Positions 45,877 through 55,555 of a DNA stretch of 64,000 nucleotides are shown here, piece by piece. The position numbers and the translations under genes are program-made. Within the stretch, counting starts at the first letter, position 1; the number at the start of each line of letters is the position of its first letter. This DNA is from Vibrio ruber DSM 16370. GTDB taxonomy: Bacteria; Pseudomonadota; Gammaproteobacteria; Enterobacterales; Vibrionaceae. The DNA is taken from assembly GCF_900163965.1 (NCBI RefSeq), contig NZ_FULE01000014.1, positions 124,001-188,000 of the forward strand, written 5' to 3'. A model generated the notes under the pieces. The model was given only the letters and a program-made list of their open reading frames with translations, had not been told where the DNA came from and did not search any database.

Positions 45877-46626
45877 TCAAAGCAGGTTGTGAATAGGGAG
45901 ATAGACAGCAAACCCCACCCGCAGCACGTGATAGATTGATTTTTTGACATACCGTTTTCTCCGGCGCAAAAACTCATACTTTTGATAGAGCATCTGAATC
46001 ATCGCAGACGCCAGCACATGTGCGCAGATATCATTTTTTCGATGCTGATATTCCGGCCGTATGATATCCAGAATCATCACATAACGTCGCAGATCAGTAT
46101 GGTTCCAGGCCGTGTGCGTCTGTGCATCGCAAAACAACAGGGTCACACCTTCCTGCCAGCCCTTGATTTTATCCCTGACCTGAAAACCGCAGTCCGGCAG
46201 GGGTGCCGGAATTTTCAGCCCCATATGACAACGGATAACCGCATCGGTATCTCCCTGATGCGGATTGATGTTAGATTGCGGCTCTAAAATACTTAAAGAG
46301 GCCGAAGTGCAACCAGGCAAGGCCTTGAGCAACTTGATCGTCTCCGGGCACCGCTTGCAGTTATGACGATTTTTCAAACGCCAGAACATCAGCCCCATAG
46401 TTTTCCACTGCTGCGGAGGAAAAGCCATTGCATGGTTGATTTTATAGGGCTGCAACCGCTCCGGGTTCTCTTCTAACAGTTCGAAAAGCTCATCCCGGAT
46501 GACCAACCAGTTCTCTTCCAGAATCTTCGTCCAGGGCTGATCTGCTTTGTCATAAAAAGAAGGGTGATCTCCGGTATAGCGACCACCAAAAATACTGTAC
46601 CAAGGTTGGGTAGACCGACTAAACAT
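45877..46626 (-). CDS. Aspartyl/asparaginyl beta-hydroxylase-type dioxygenase
   Basis: 249 residues with the PF05118-type Fe(II)/2-oxoglutarate core: first iron ligand His123 in NPHQGDTDAVIRCHMGL and second His171 in QTHTAWNHTDLRRYVMI, plus Arg that binds 2-oxoglutarate nearby. The C-terminal 50 residues are basic and hydrophobic and may touch the membrane. Its ATG follows the synthase stop with no gap, GGGGGAAG lying in the synthase's last codons. Likely hydroxylates the polyketide/lipid product or a peptide; the family also acts on lipid A acyl chains (LpxO), which fits a fatty-acyl pathway. Confidence 0.85.
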   Translation of the reverse strand: MFSRSTQPWYSIFGGRYTGDHPSFYDKADQPWTKILEENWLVIRDELFELLEENPERLQPYKINHAMAFPPQQWKTMGLMFWRLKNRHNCKRCPETIKLLKALPGCTSASLSILEPQSNINPHQGDTDAVIRCHMGLKIPAPLPDCGFQVRDKIKGWQEGVTLLFCDAQTHTAWNHTDLRRYVMILDIIRPEYQHRKNDICAHVLASAMIQMLYQKYEFLRRRKRYVKKSIYHVLRVGFAVYLPIHNLL

Positions 46627-49600
46627 TCACTTCCCCCCATTGAGATGCGGCTGCACCGCTACTGAAGAAATATCAACCATATGAATGTCGATATTCTCCT
46701 GTGGGTTTGATGACTTATCTGCAAGATAATCCCGCAATGTGTGTGCTATCAGTGCCAGCAACGGCGCTTGTTGCTCATGCACCAAACGATGTCCACCCGG
46801 CAGATAGCACAGCTCAAAATCTCCGGTCGAAAAATTCACCCACTGTCTGACACGTTTGGGGGACAAAATCGGATCGTCCAGACCGGCGATAATCTGAAGC
46901 GGCACCCCAACGGTACTATCCTGAGGCTGATAAGTTTCCAGCAGTTTAATATCCGCTCGCAGGAGTGTGATAGTGCGTGCCAAAATCAGGCGCCGGGTCG
47001 AGTGACGATCTGCACCTTCGTACTTTTCTAACACGGCATCAATGAACTGATCATCGGGCAAACCATGAATGTGCTCTGAGTCTCTCACCGCTGGCGCATT
47101 ACACCCGGAGAGTATCATATGAACCGGCAACATACGCCCGTCCTGCGCCAGCGCAAGGCAGCTTTCAAATGCCATCAAGGCCCCCAAACTATGTCCATAA
47201 AAGGCGAAAGGCAGATCGGCTGGGGGATCAAAATGCGCCATCAAATCATCAATCAGTGCATGCATGTCGGTATACGGTGGCTCTTCACTGCGTTCATCTT
47301 TTCCCGGAGGCTGCACCCCGATCAACGCCACCCCGGGCGGCAACTCAGCGTTCCAAGCTTGGTACACCAAAGCACCGGAGCCAGTATAAGGAAAGCAATA
47401 CAGGACAATTTGTGTATCCGGGGTAATCGGTTTGAAGACCCGGAACCACTTCCCCTGAGCCTGAGTCACTGCCGCAATCGGTAATGGCAGTGTTGGAGCC
47501 GGAGCCGGAGCCGCCTGCGGTTTCATCGTAGCCTCATTCGGCACATCATCCCTGGTATCTTCTGTCATGGCTGTCTGCGGGTGTTTGGTCTGGTACACCA
47601 GCTCAAACAAATAGTCTGTCACGGCATTGATATGTGGATAATTATAGGCCAGTGTGTTCGGCAATTTGACTTGAAAATACTGCTCCAACTTGGTGGCAAA
47701 TAAAATCGCCATCAACGAATCCATTCCCAAAAAATTAAACCGCTGATCACCGGGAATGTCATCCACCGATTCAATCAACATCACTGAACGCAATTCCATT
47801 ACCACGATTTGTTTGATCTGTGCCCTAGCCTCTGCCGGGCCTGCCCCAACAATCGGCTGCAAATGCTCCTGTGTCACCGCCGCATCAGCGAGGTGATGCA
47901 CCCCGACCACTTGTTCAAACAAAGAGGGTTGCAGGGTGAAGTCGATAAACGATTGATACTGCTGCCAGTCAATCTGACCAATCAGCGACAGCGCACGCCC
48001 GGTCACCATTGCCTCCTCCATCACATGCAATGCATCAGTCGGTGGCATCAGCGTAAATCCCATTTTGCCCAATATTTGGGCTTCTTCCGGTTTCGCACTC
48101 ATCCCGACTTCTGCCCACGGGCCCCAATCCAGGCTCAGGGCCGGTAGCCCGATGCCCTGCCGGTATAAACTCACTGCATCCAAAAAGAAGTTCGCGGCTG
48201 TGTAGTGACTCAGGTTCACCGATCCCCATAAGGCAGAGACCGATGAATATAAGAGGAAACAATCCAAATCCATCGACAAACTGAGTTGATGCAGTTGCCA
48301 TGTAGCTGCAATTTTGGTCTGCAAGGTATCGAAGAATGCCTCCGGATCCAAGTCAATGATTTTATCAAACCAGTTCACCCCCGCGGCATGAATCAAGCCA
48401 CGTACCGGAATGTCTCTCTCTGCCAACGACTGCACCAATCCAGTCAGCGCACCGGGGTTCCGGACATCCAGACTTACCACCTCAACGATCACCTGTTGCG
48501 CCCGCAGAACTTGTAGCTGTTGTACCTGTGTCAATACCGGATCCCTGTCCGTCAGTGTCACCCACTGTTCCTCCGGCGGGAGTGACTGACGACTGATTAG
48601 AATTAGGTGCCTCGCGCCTTTATCGATCACCCATTGCGCGGTTTTCAGCCCCAATCCGCCTAGTCCGCCGGTGATCACAAACACCCCGTCATCACGAAAG
48701 GTCACAGTTTCTGAAGGCTGCGACGGTGCGGACACCGGCGCCAATTGCTCAACATATTGATCCCCTTGCCTGAATACCACGCAATGTTCAGAGCCGGGAT
48801 GCAGTATCTTCGCCATCAATCCGGCAGCATTCGTATCAGCACTGGTACCGGCATCAAGATCAATCATACCCCCGCGCCATTCAGGATGTTCGAGATACAA
48901 GGTTTTGGCGAAGCCCCAAATCGGGGCTGCGCTCAGATTCACCTGTTCGGCGGCATCTGACATGAGCTGTTGCGACATTCGGGTCACCACCCACACCGGA
49001 GGTGTGATTGCAACCTGACGGAGCGCTTTCAGCAAGACTATCAAGCCGCCCAATGACGTTCTCAGTGCTTGATCCATCTCTGGTAATGCAAGTTGATCCG
49101 GGGCTATGAGGGTATCCTCATCCGATAAGTAAACCACTTTCCAGGCTTCAATATCTGCCCGGCTTCTGCTGGTGAGAATATGATTCAGGGTGACAAAGGC
49201 ATCAGCCGTCTCCGCCTGCGGTAACAGGCAGGCATCACAGGCGTGACGATCCGCGCCGTCGGTCGAAAGCCAGAAGACCTGATGCCCGCGCGCCCTGATT
49301 TGCGCACTAAGAGATTGTAAGATGGCCGAATCCGGCCCGACCAACAACCAAGAGAGCCGGGTTCTCAAATCCACCACGTCCTCAGGATGCGGCACGGGTT
49401 GCCGTTTGACCCACACCAAATCGTACCGGGCTGGCTGTACGGGTCTCCCGGCTGACGCTGAAGCGTCGGACGAGATGGGTAAGTGTCTGCCATAAATCGG
49501 CCCGGCAAAGGCTGCGATGTTTTCCGGTTCGAGCCCTTTAAGCCAATAACGCTGGTGATCAAAAACCAGACCGGGAATCTGATCCGGTTTTTGCTCGCCG

Positions 49601-52600
49601 GCAAGCAGTGATTGCCAGATGAGATCCACACCCTGTTCGTAAAGCCGCCCGGCACTCTCAAGAAAATGAGCACGCTCGGTTTTACCGCCTTTTGGCGGAC
49701 TCAAAGAACGCAGTAACACCAGATCCGGTTGTGTCAGACATTCCCGGACTGCCACTAAAGTGCCGGTACCCGGTCCAATTTCCAGAAAGTTGCTGACGTT
49801 GTCCTGCGCCAGATGTCCGACTGCATCAGAGAACAGCACCGTCTCGCGCATATGCCGCACCCAGTGGGCAGCAGTCGGGGCTTCCGTCATCCGAGTTGCC
49901 GTGGTTGAAGATATCCAATATTTGACCGGTGGAAGAAACGTAAACTGACTGGCATACGCGTTAAAGGCCGCCAGAACAGGATCCAGCAAATGACAGTGAT
50001 ACGCATACGGTACCGGCAAAGGTTGCACCTGTACTCCTCTGTCGGAAAATTGCTGTGCGACCTGCCGGACAGCAGCCTCCGGCCCGGCAATCACGGTTTT
50101 ACCCGGACTGTTGACCACCGCAATCTGCACCGGGGCATCCCCCAATGCTGCTGCCACTTCAGCCTTGCCTGCAAACAGAGTCACCATGGTGCCCGGTGCG
50201 GCAAGCTTCACCACCAGTTCTGCACGTTTTTTCAGCAGCCTGACCCCGGTTTCCGGTGAAAAACATCCTGCCAGACACGCCGCTGTATACTCTCCTAAAC
50301 TATGTCCCAGTAGTCGGTACGGCATGACTCCACACGCCTGCCAGGCAATTCCCAACGCGTATTGAATCGCGAATAAAACAACCGGCTGATAGCATTGCGC
50401 AACCACATTATCTGCCGGCGTATCGAAAGCCAGCGTTTGTAATGACAAGCTCTGTGCGTGTCGGTCCTGATGCTCCCCGAGGAGTGTCTGTCCCGGTAAG
50501 CTCGCCTCTGCCCATGCTTTGGCGCAGCGGTCAAAAGCCTGACGGAAAACAGTCAGTGTCTGATACAGCGTTTCTCCCATGTGTAGGTATTGTCCGCCTT
50601 GCCCGCTGAACAGAAAACACACACGCGCCGACATGTCCGCCGGGACGGTGACCTTACTCTGCCGACTGACGAACTGTGCCAGTTGCGCTTGCAAACCCGA
50701 GTGACTGTCAGCCACAAAGGCTTTCCTGTATCTGAGGTGCGTGCGGCACTGAGCCTGCGTTGTGGTGAGATCCGCCAGAGAAATCAGCGGTGGTGTCTCC
50801 AGAAATTCCGACCAGCAACGGGCCTGATTCAGGAGCCCGCCAGCGCTGTGATGGGAAAGCACAAACAACTGTTCTGTCCCTTCATGGCATATATCTTCAT
50901 AGAACGCCCCGTCACGGGAAGCCCGTTTATAATCTGCGAAAAATGACATTTCCCCCGTTTCGGCCGTCTGAACACCTGTAACGGGTTCCGGTGCGGCCAG
51001 AATAGCATGCGCCAGAGAGCCGCCAAACCCAAACGAACTCACCGCTGCCACTTTGTGCCGATCCTCCCACGGGCGCGCCTCAACAGGGATCATCAAGCGG
51101 CTGTGTTCAAGGTGAATCCGTGGATTCAATTGTGAAAAATGAACCTGAGGCGGGATGATATGTCGGTTGAGCATCAACACCACTTTAATAACTCCGGCAA
51201 TTCCGGCAGCCGATTCAAGGTGCCCGATATTCGCTTTCACAGAACCGACATAACAAGGGGCACCACCCGGGCCGCCATACAGATCCACGAGCTGTTCCAT
51301 CTCCACCGGATCACCGGTAGGAGTGCCTGTTCCGTGCGCTTCAATAAAACGAACTTCCGAACCGGTCAATCCGGCCTGTTGCAGGGTTTTACGGATCAGG
51401 CGGTGCTGGGCCGTGCCATTAGGAAAAGTCATACCGGCACTTTGCCCGTCCTGTGCGGCTACACAACCCTTAACCTCTGCCAGAATTCGATCTCCGTCAC
51501 GCATCGCAGCGCTGCGGCGTTTCAGCATCACCAGACCACACCCTTCAGCCCGGACATACCCGTCCGCACTGGCATCAAAGGCTTTACACCGTCCCTTGGG
51601 GGACATCATCCCAAACTGAGACAAGGTTACGGTGGTCCCCGGAGAAATAATCGCGTTAACCCCCCCGACAATCGCCTGTTCGCATTCACCGTCACGGATG
51701 GCTTTCAAACCATAATTAAAAGCCGTCAGAGAGGAAGAACACGCCGTATCAATGGCCACACTCGGCCCTTTGAGATCATAAAAATAAGACAATCGATTGG
51801 CGGCAATACTGTTGGCATTCCCCAAGCCGGAATACGCATTAAACCCTTCCAGCGTTTCAGACAATTTGATTTTCAGATAGAGATAGTCATTGTTCGCAAT
51901 GCCAATAAAAACCCCCGTATCGGAATGCTTTAAGTCGGCTTTGGTCACACCGGCGTGTTCCAGCAGTCGCCAAGAGGTTTCCAGTAACATTCGCTGCTGC
52001 GGATCGACTTCTGCCGCTTCATAGGGCGAGATACCAAATAAAGCCGGATCAAATTGATCAATGTGATCCGTCAATCCGGCCCAGCGGGTATTCATTTTTC
52101 CCGGCACTGCAACTTGAGGGTCAAAGAAAATACTGTTGTCCCAACGGGTTGCGGGAACTTTGGTAATCCCGTCCCGACCTTCACACAACATCTGCCAGAA
52201 CTGCTCCAGTGTCTCGACGCCACCGGGGAAACGGCAGGCCATGCCCACAATCACCACCGCATCATCGGCCTCTGACGTGGCTGATGATGCAGATACCTTG
52301 CCCACCGGCACTTCAGGACTCGAATAGAGTGTTTTCAGTTCCCCGGAAAGATACAAAGCCATGCAGCGGTTTCTGGCCAATTTATGATTCGGAGTTTTCG
52401 GCATCAGACCTGCGGCAATCAGGTGGATAGCCTGCGCCTGAATCCCGAAGTTGTCAGACAAATTCGCCTGCATGGTTTGGACAATGGCCGGGTACTGATG
52501 TCTGGGTGTATGCCGCTGGATTTCCTGAAAAATCACCAACTGTTCATGTCCATTCACCACATGGCCGACACAAGCGGTTTTGTCGTCACTGCGGAGACTG

Positions 52601-53991
52601 TCATGATCAAATTTAGCGACCATTTCCAGATCTTCTGCATGATAACTGACGCCCCGGAGAATCACCGTTTCTTTCAAACGCCCGGTGATATAAAGACATC
52701 CGTTGACCAACAATCCCAAATCCCCGGTATGCAGGGCTGTCACCCCGCCGGGAAGTTGCCCTGAGTCCGACTGATAGTAACCGGAGAAGATGGAAGGCGA
52801 CCGGACGATAATCTCCCCTTCCTGCCCCGGCGGTAGCTCGGTGCCAGAAGCGGGATCGCAGATACCAATGTCCTGTTGCAGAGCACTGAGCGGATAAGGC
52901 GTTAAACGCCACTGCACACTGCCTGCTGATTTATCCATGATGTAAGGCTCCAATGCAGCCAGACTCAACATCCCGCCGGCAACCAGTAACGTGGCCTCCG
53001 CCAGACCATAAACCGGATAAATGGCGCTGGCCTGAATCCCGACTGCCTGAAATCGCTCGACAAAAGCGGTCAGTTGCCCGACATCCACAGTCTCGGAGCC
53101 GACATACAAATACTTGAGACAACTGAGATCCCATTGGGGATCGGGCGTCGTGACCCGGCGCAAACAGTCGTCAATCGCAAACGCAGGCACCGCCGCCAGA
53201 TTCCCCCGGTAGCGGTGAACGGCCGCAAGCCAAACGTCAGGTGCCGCCAGAAAAGACGCCGGCGGCAGAAAGTACCCCTGACCCGATTCATTAAGCACCG
53301 TAAACAAATGCCCGACCAGCCCCATATCGTGATGCAGGGGCAACCAGCCCACCATCCGCACCCGTTCCTGACGCTGAAACGTACCGCCCATCGCATCCAG
53401 ATTCGCCAGCACCTGTGTGTGGGTCAGGCACACACCTTTCGGCTGACTGGTGGAGCCGGACGTGTACTGAATATAGGCAATATCCTGTGGCGAGACTTCC
53501 GGCAGGACAAGCGGTTCTGATGAATCGGAGTCCGCCTCCGGCGCAATCAGCGATGTCACACACAGTATGTTGAGTGGCAAATCCGCAAAACACATCTGTG
53601 CCAGCGCCTGTTGCTCTACCGGCAGTAACAGGATTGTGGCATCCCCGGCCTGCACAATCGCCCGGATACGGCCAATAGTCTGCTTGTCGTTTTGATGGCG
53701 AAACGCCGGTAAGGGAGCTGGGACACATCCGGCCAACAGGCAGGCAAAAAAACCAATCACAAACTGACATTGATCTTCAATCGCGATTAGCACAACATCA
53801 CCGGGGTTCGTCCTGTGGCGCATCTGGCGCGCCGCTGCCAGACAACGAGTTTTCAGGTCGATGTAGGTGAGCAATTCCCGGCGTTGGCCAGTGTGATCCA
53901 AAAAAATCAACGCATAGTCGTTCATCCGCTCTTCCGGATGACAGGTCACCAAGTCCTGTACACACTGACGCATTTCCGATTTCCATTGCAT
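46627..53991 (-). CDS. Single-module type I polyketide synthase: FAAL-KS-AT-KR-ACP-TE
   Basis: 2,454 residues. Residues 1-548: fatty acyl-AMP ligase (YTSGSTSQPKGV at 176-187, YGLAEATL) that activates a free fatty acid. 577-1000: ketosynthase, Cys751 in DTACSSS, His886 in EAHGTGTPTG, His924 in NIGHLESAAG. 1122-1440: acyltransferase, Ser1231 in GHSLGE, selectivity motif YAYH (1329-1332), neither classic HAFH nor YASH. 1765-1960: ketoreductase, GGLGGLG (1775-1781), Ser1917, Tyr1930, Trp1922 suggesting A-type stereochemistry. About 2055-2130: ACP, Ser2092 in GMDSL. 2195-2430: thioesterase, Ser2268 in GHSLGA, His2401. No DH, ER or methyltransferase. Predicted product: a beta-hydroxy acid two carbons longer than the loaded fatty acid. 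Confidence 0.95.
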   Translation of the reverse strand: MQWKSEMRQCVQDLVTCHPEERMNDYALIFLDHTGQRRELLTYIDLKTRCLAAARQMRHRTNPGDVVLIAIEDQCQFVIGFFACLLAGCVPAPLPAFRHQNDKQTIGRIRAIVQAGDATILLLPVEQQALAQMCFADLPLNILCVTSLIAPEADSDSSEPLVLPEVSPQDIAYIQYTSGSTSQPKGVCLTHTQVLANLDAMGGTFQRQERVRMVGWLPLHHDMGLVGHLFTVLNESGQGYFLPPASFLAAPDVWLAAVHRYRGNLAAVPAFAIDDCLRRVTTPDPQWDLSCLKYLYVGSETVDVGQLTAFVERFQAVGIQASAIYPVYGLAEATLLVAGGMLSLAALEPYIMDKSAGSVQWRLTPYPLSALQQDIGICDPASGTELPPGQEGEIIVRSPSIFSGYYQSDSGQLPGGVTALHTGDLGLLVNGCLYITGRLKETVILRGVSYHAEDLEMVAKFDHDSLRSDDKTACVGHVVNGHEQLVIFQEIQRHTPRHQYPAIVQTMQANLSDNFGIQAQAIHLIAAGLMPKTPNHKLARNRCMALYLSGELKTLYSSPEVPVGKVSASSATSEADDAVVIVGMACRFPGGVETLEQFWQMLCEGRDGITKVPATRWDNSIFFDPQVAVPGKMNTRWAGLTDHIDQFDPALFGISPYEAAEVDPQQRMLLETSWRLLEHAGVTKADLKHSDTGVFIGIANNDYLYLKIKLSETLEGFNAYSGLGNANSIAANRLSYFYDLKGPSVAIDTACSSSLTAFNYGLKAIRDGECEQAIVGGVNAIISPGTTVTLSQFGMMSPKGRCKAFDASADGYVRAEGCGLVMLKRRSAAMRDGDRILAEVKGCVAAQDGQSAGMTFPNGTAQHRLIRKTLQQAGLTGSEVRFIEAHGTGTPTGDPVEMEQLVDLYGGPGGAPCYVGSVKANIGHLESAAGIAGVIKVVLMLNRHIIPPQVHFSQLNPRIHLEHSRLMIPVEARPWEDRHKVAAVSSFGFGGSLAHAILAAPEPVTGVQTAETGEMSFFADYKRASRDGAFYEDICHEGTEQLFVLSHHSAGGLLNQARCWSEFLETPPLISLADLTTTQAQCRTHLRYRKAFVADSHSGLQAQLAQFVSRQSKVTVPADMSARVCFLFSGQGGQYLHMGETLYQTLTVFRQAFDRCAKAWAEASLPGQTLLGEHQDRHAQSLSLQTLAFDTPADNVVAQCYQPVVLFAIQYALGIAWQACGVMPYRLLGHSLGEYTAACLAGCFSPETGVRLLKKRAELVVKLAAPGTMVTLFAGKAEVAAALGDAPVQIAVVNSPGKTVIAGPEAAVRQVAQQFSDRGVQVQPLPVPYAYHCHLLDPVLAAFNAYASQFTFLPPVKYWISSTTATRMTEAPTAAHWVRHMRETVLFSDAVGHLAQDNVSNFLEIGPGTGTLVAVRECLTQPDLVLLRSLSPPKGGKTERAHFLESAGRLYEQGVDLIWQSLLAGEQKPDQIPGLVFDHQRYWLKGLEPENIAAFAGPIYGRHLPISSDASASAGRPVQPARYDLVWVKRQPVPHPEDVVDLRTRLSWLLVGPDSAILQSLSAQIRARGHQVFWLSTDGADRHACDACLLPQAETADAFVTLNHILTSRSRADIEAWKVVYLSDEDTLIAPDQLALPEMDQALRTSLGGLIVLLKALRQVAITPPVWVVTRMSQQLMSDAAEQVNLSAAPIWGFAKTLYLEHPEWRGGMIDLDAGTSADTNAAGLMAKILHPGSEHCVVFRQGDQYVEQLAPVSAPSQPSETVTFRDDGVFVITGGLGGLGLKTAQWVIDKGARHLILISRQSLPPEEQWVTLTDRDPVLTQVQQLQVLRAQQVIVEVVSLDVRNPGALTGLVQSLAERDIPVRGLIHAAGVNWFDKIIDLDPEAFFDTLQTKIAATWQLHQLSLSMDLDCFLLYSSVSALWGSVNLSHYTAANFFLDAVSLYRQGIGLPALSLDWGPWAEVGMSAKPEEAQILGKMGFTLMPPTDALHVMEEAMVTGRALSLIGQIDWQQYQSFIDFTLQPSLFEQVVGVHHLADAAVTQEHLQPIVGAGPAEARAQIKQIVVMELRSVMLIESVDDIPGDQRFNFLGMDSLMAILFATKLEQYFQVKLPNTLAYNYPHINAVTDYLFELVYQTKHPQTAMTEDTRDDVPNEATMKPQAAPAPAPTLPLPIAAVTQAQGKWFRVFKPITPDTQIVLYCFPYTGSGALVYQAWNAELPPGVALIGVQPPGKDERSEEPPYTDMHALIDDLMAHFDPPADLPFAFYGHSLGALMAFESCLALAQDGRMLPVHMILSGCNAPAVRDSEHIHGLPDDQFIDAVLEKYEGADRHSTRRLILARTITLLRADIKLLETYQPQDSTVGVPLQIIAGLDDPILSPKRVRQWVNFSTGDFELCYLPGGHRLVHEQQAPLLALIAHTLRDYLADKSSNPQENIDIHMVDISSVAVQPHLNGGK

Positions 53992-54071
53992 TCTGTTTAT
54001 CTCCGTTTATTCTTGTAGTGCGGGCTCACACTTGCCGGGGTGTCGCTCCCGCATTGCCCCGCCGGGCCGGT

Positions 54072-55463
54072 TCAGATCAGAGCCAATTGACTCCGGATCG
54101 CCTGTCCGTTATGACCTTCCCCGGTCAGTACCACACAGGTTGCCCCAGTGGGGACAGGCATTATCCCTTTGTCAATGTCACTGTCTGCAATCGGCAGCGG
54201 TTTCTGGGGCGCTGGTTCGAGCACTGTCAGGGATAAGGTCTTGAGGTTGGCGGTGATCCAGTGCAACGTGCCCGATTCGTTATCAAAATACAAAATCATA
54301 GGGTGCACGGTATCGTTCTCCTTACTGAGGTAATAAACGTCTTTTTTATAGCCGGGCTGGTAAATCGTTAAGGTGGCCGCCCCCGGACCGAAATCAAGCT
54401 CAGCGGCTTGCCAGTCACTTGGGGTGAAGTCATGCACAATCTGCGTCAGCTCAGGATCTGCATATTTCAAATACATCAGCGAAACAGGCGTGACGGTAAC
54501 CGGAAACACAGCTGTATCAGGATGCTGAAACCCATTGACAGTTAAAGTGTAATTGATCCCCGCGGGCATAAATTGCGCATTACGATTGCCGATGTTATAC
54601 ACCGATGTCAGATCCGAACCCGGCACGACAACATAAGGTGCCTGCACATTGGCAATGGCATTTCCCAGCCATTGCAGGCTGTTGCCATCGTCATAACGCA
54701 CCCGCCAGTCAAGCGTCAGGCTTTCATCCGGCCCCACCGATGCAGAAGCCGGCGACGAATTCAGAATCATCGGAGCGACTTGCGTCAGAGCGACGGTTTC
54801 CGGTTCAGACTGATTGCCACCGGCCCACGCCGTAACGGTATAAACCCTCTGCGGCGTAGTATCGGAGCCGATCCCAGCGGGCGTACTGCCTGAATAAGGT
54901 GGAGTGACAAATGTCTCTTCCCCGCTCCCCTCCGGAAAACCGGAGATCACCACTTTGGTACTCGCCTCACTTTGGTAGTAGAGCCGTGAAGTTTGATTTA
55001 GCCCGACAATCAAGGGGTCAAACCAAGCAATCACCCCCAGCGTCTTGGGCTTTTTGGTGACCATCAGTTGCTGCGTGCCACTCTCCGTCCCGATAAAATA
55101 ACTGGCTGTCACCTGCACAGTACCGGGCGTGCTGTTCACCGGCATGTCTGAAAAAATCACATCAATGGCATCCCCGCCGGCCAGCTCCGTGGTTTGTGTA
55201 GGAGAAATGATGAATTGACCGTTGACAAAACTGCAGGTAAACACGCCCGGCGCCGGCTGTCCCTGAAACGTCGGTGACGTATTGACCAAATCCTCCGCTG
55301 AACTACCGGTCGGAAAAGTCACCACAATGGAATCGGGAACCCGGCCTGCGTGAAACGTGATGGACTCAGTCAGTGACGTATTCTCGGCAACCAGCTTCAA
55401 GGTGCCGGAGGCATTGGCAAAAACCATATCCGGTACAAAACTAAATCGAATGATGTCACTCAT
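54072..55463 (-). CDS. Orphan protein with immunoglobulin-like beta texture
   Basis: 463 residues, not recognised. No signal peptide or membrane helix. Rich in Thr, Val, Ser and Pro, with repeated short beta-strand patterns such as ITFHAGRVPDSIVVTFPTG and LTLDWRVRYDDGNSLQW that suggest two or more Ig-like/beta-sandwich domains, ending in a distinct domain with PMILYFDNESGTLHWITANL. 80 bases before the synthase gene and 92 after the next upstream gene, same strand, so probably one operon. ATG at 55463 with GGGAG upstream. It may be a structural or ligand-binding partner; no enzyme motif seen. Confidence 0.75.
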   Translation of the reverse strand: MSDIIRFSFVPDMVFANASGTLKLVAENTSLTESITFHAGRVPDSIVVTFPTGSSAEDLVNTSPTFQGQPAPGVFTCSFVNGQFIISPTQTTELAGGDAIDVIFSDMPVNSTPGTVQVTASYFIGTESGTQQLMVTKKPKTLGVIAWFDPLIVGLNQTSRLYYQSEASTKVVISGFPEGSGEETFVTPPYSGSTPAGIGSDTTPQRVYTVTAWAGGNQSEPETVALTQVAPMILNSSPASASVGPDESLTLDWRVRYDDGNSLQWLGNAIANVQAPYVVVPGSDLTSVYNIGNRNAQFMPAGINYTLTVNGFQHPDTAVFPVTVTPVSLMYLKYADPELTQIVHDFTPSDWQAAELDFGPGAATLTIYQPGYKKDVYYLSKENDTVHPMILYFDNESGTLHWITANLKTLSLTVLEPAPQKPLPIADSDIDKGIMPVPTGATCVVLTGEGHNGQAIRSQLALI

Positions 55464-55555
55464 GATGACGATTCTCCCTGTGCATGTTCCTGTGATTGAT
55501 GTGATACAGCGGCTTACCTGCGGCGGGCACCCCGGCCTGCGTCAACACGAGCGAG

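Noticed and set aside
46627..53991. Dehydratase or enoylreductase domain in the synthase
   Set aside because: The 260 residues between AT and KR lack the DH HxxxGxxxxP motif and no ER nucleotide motif is seen; this stretch fits the structural part of the KR.
55464..55555. Terminator or promoter in the 92-base gap before the 463-residue gene
   Set aside because: Only a GC-rich imperfect hairpin without T-run and no clear promoter boxes; not enough to split the operon.
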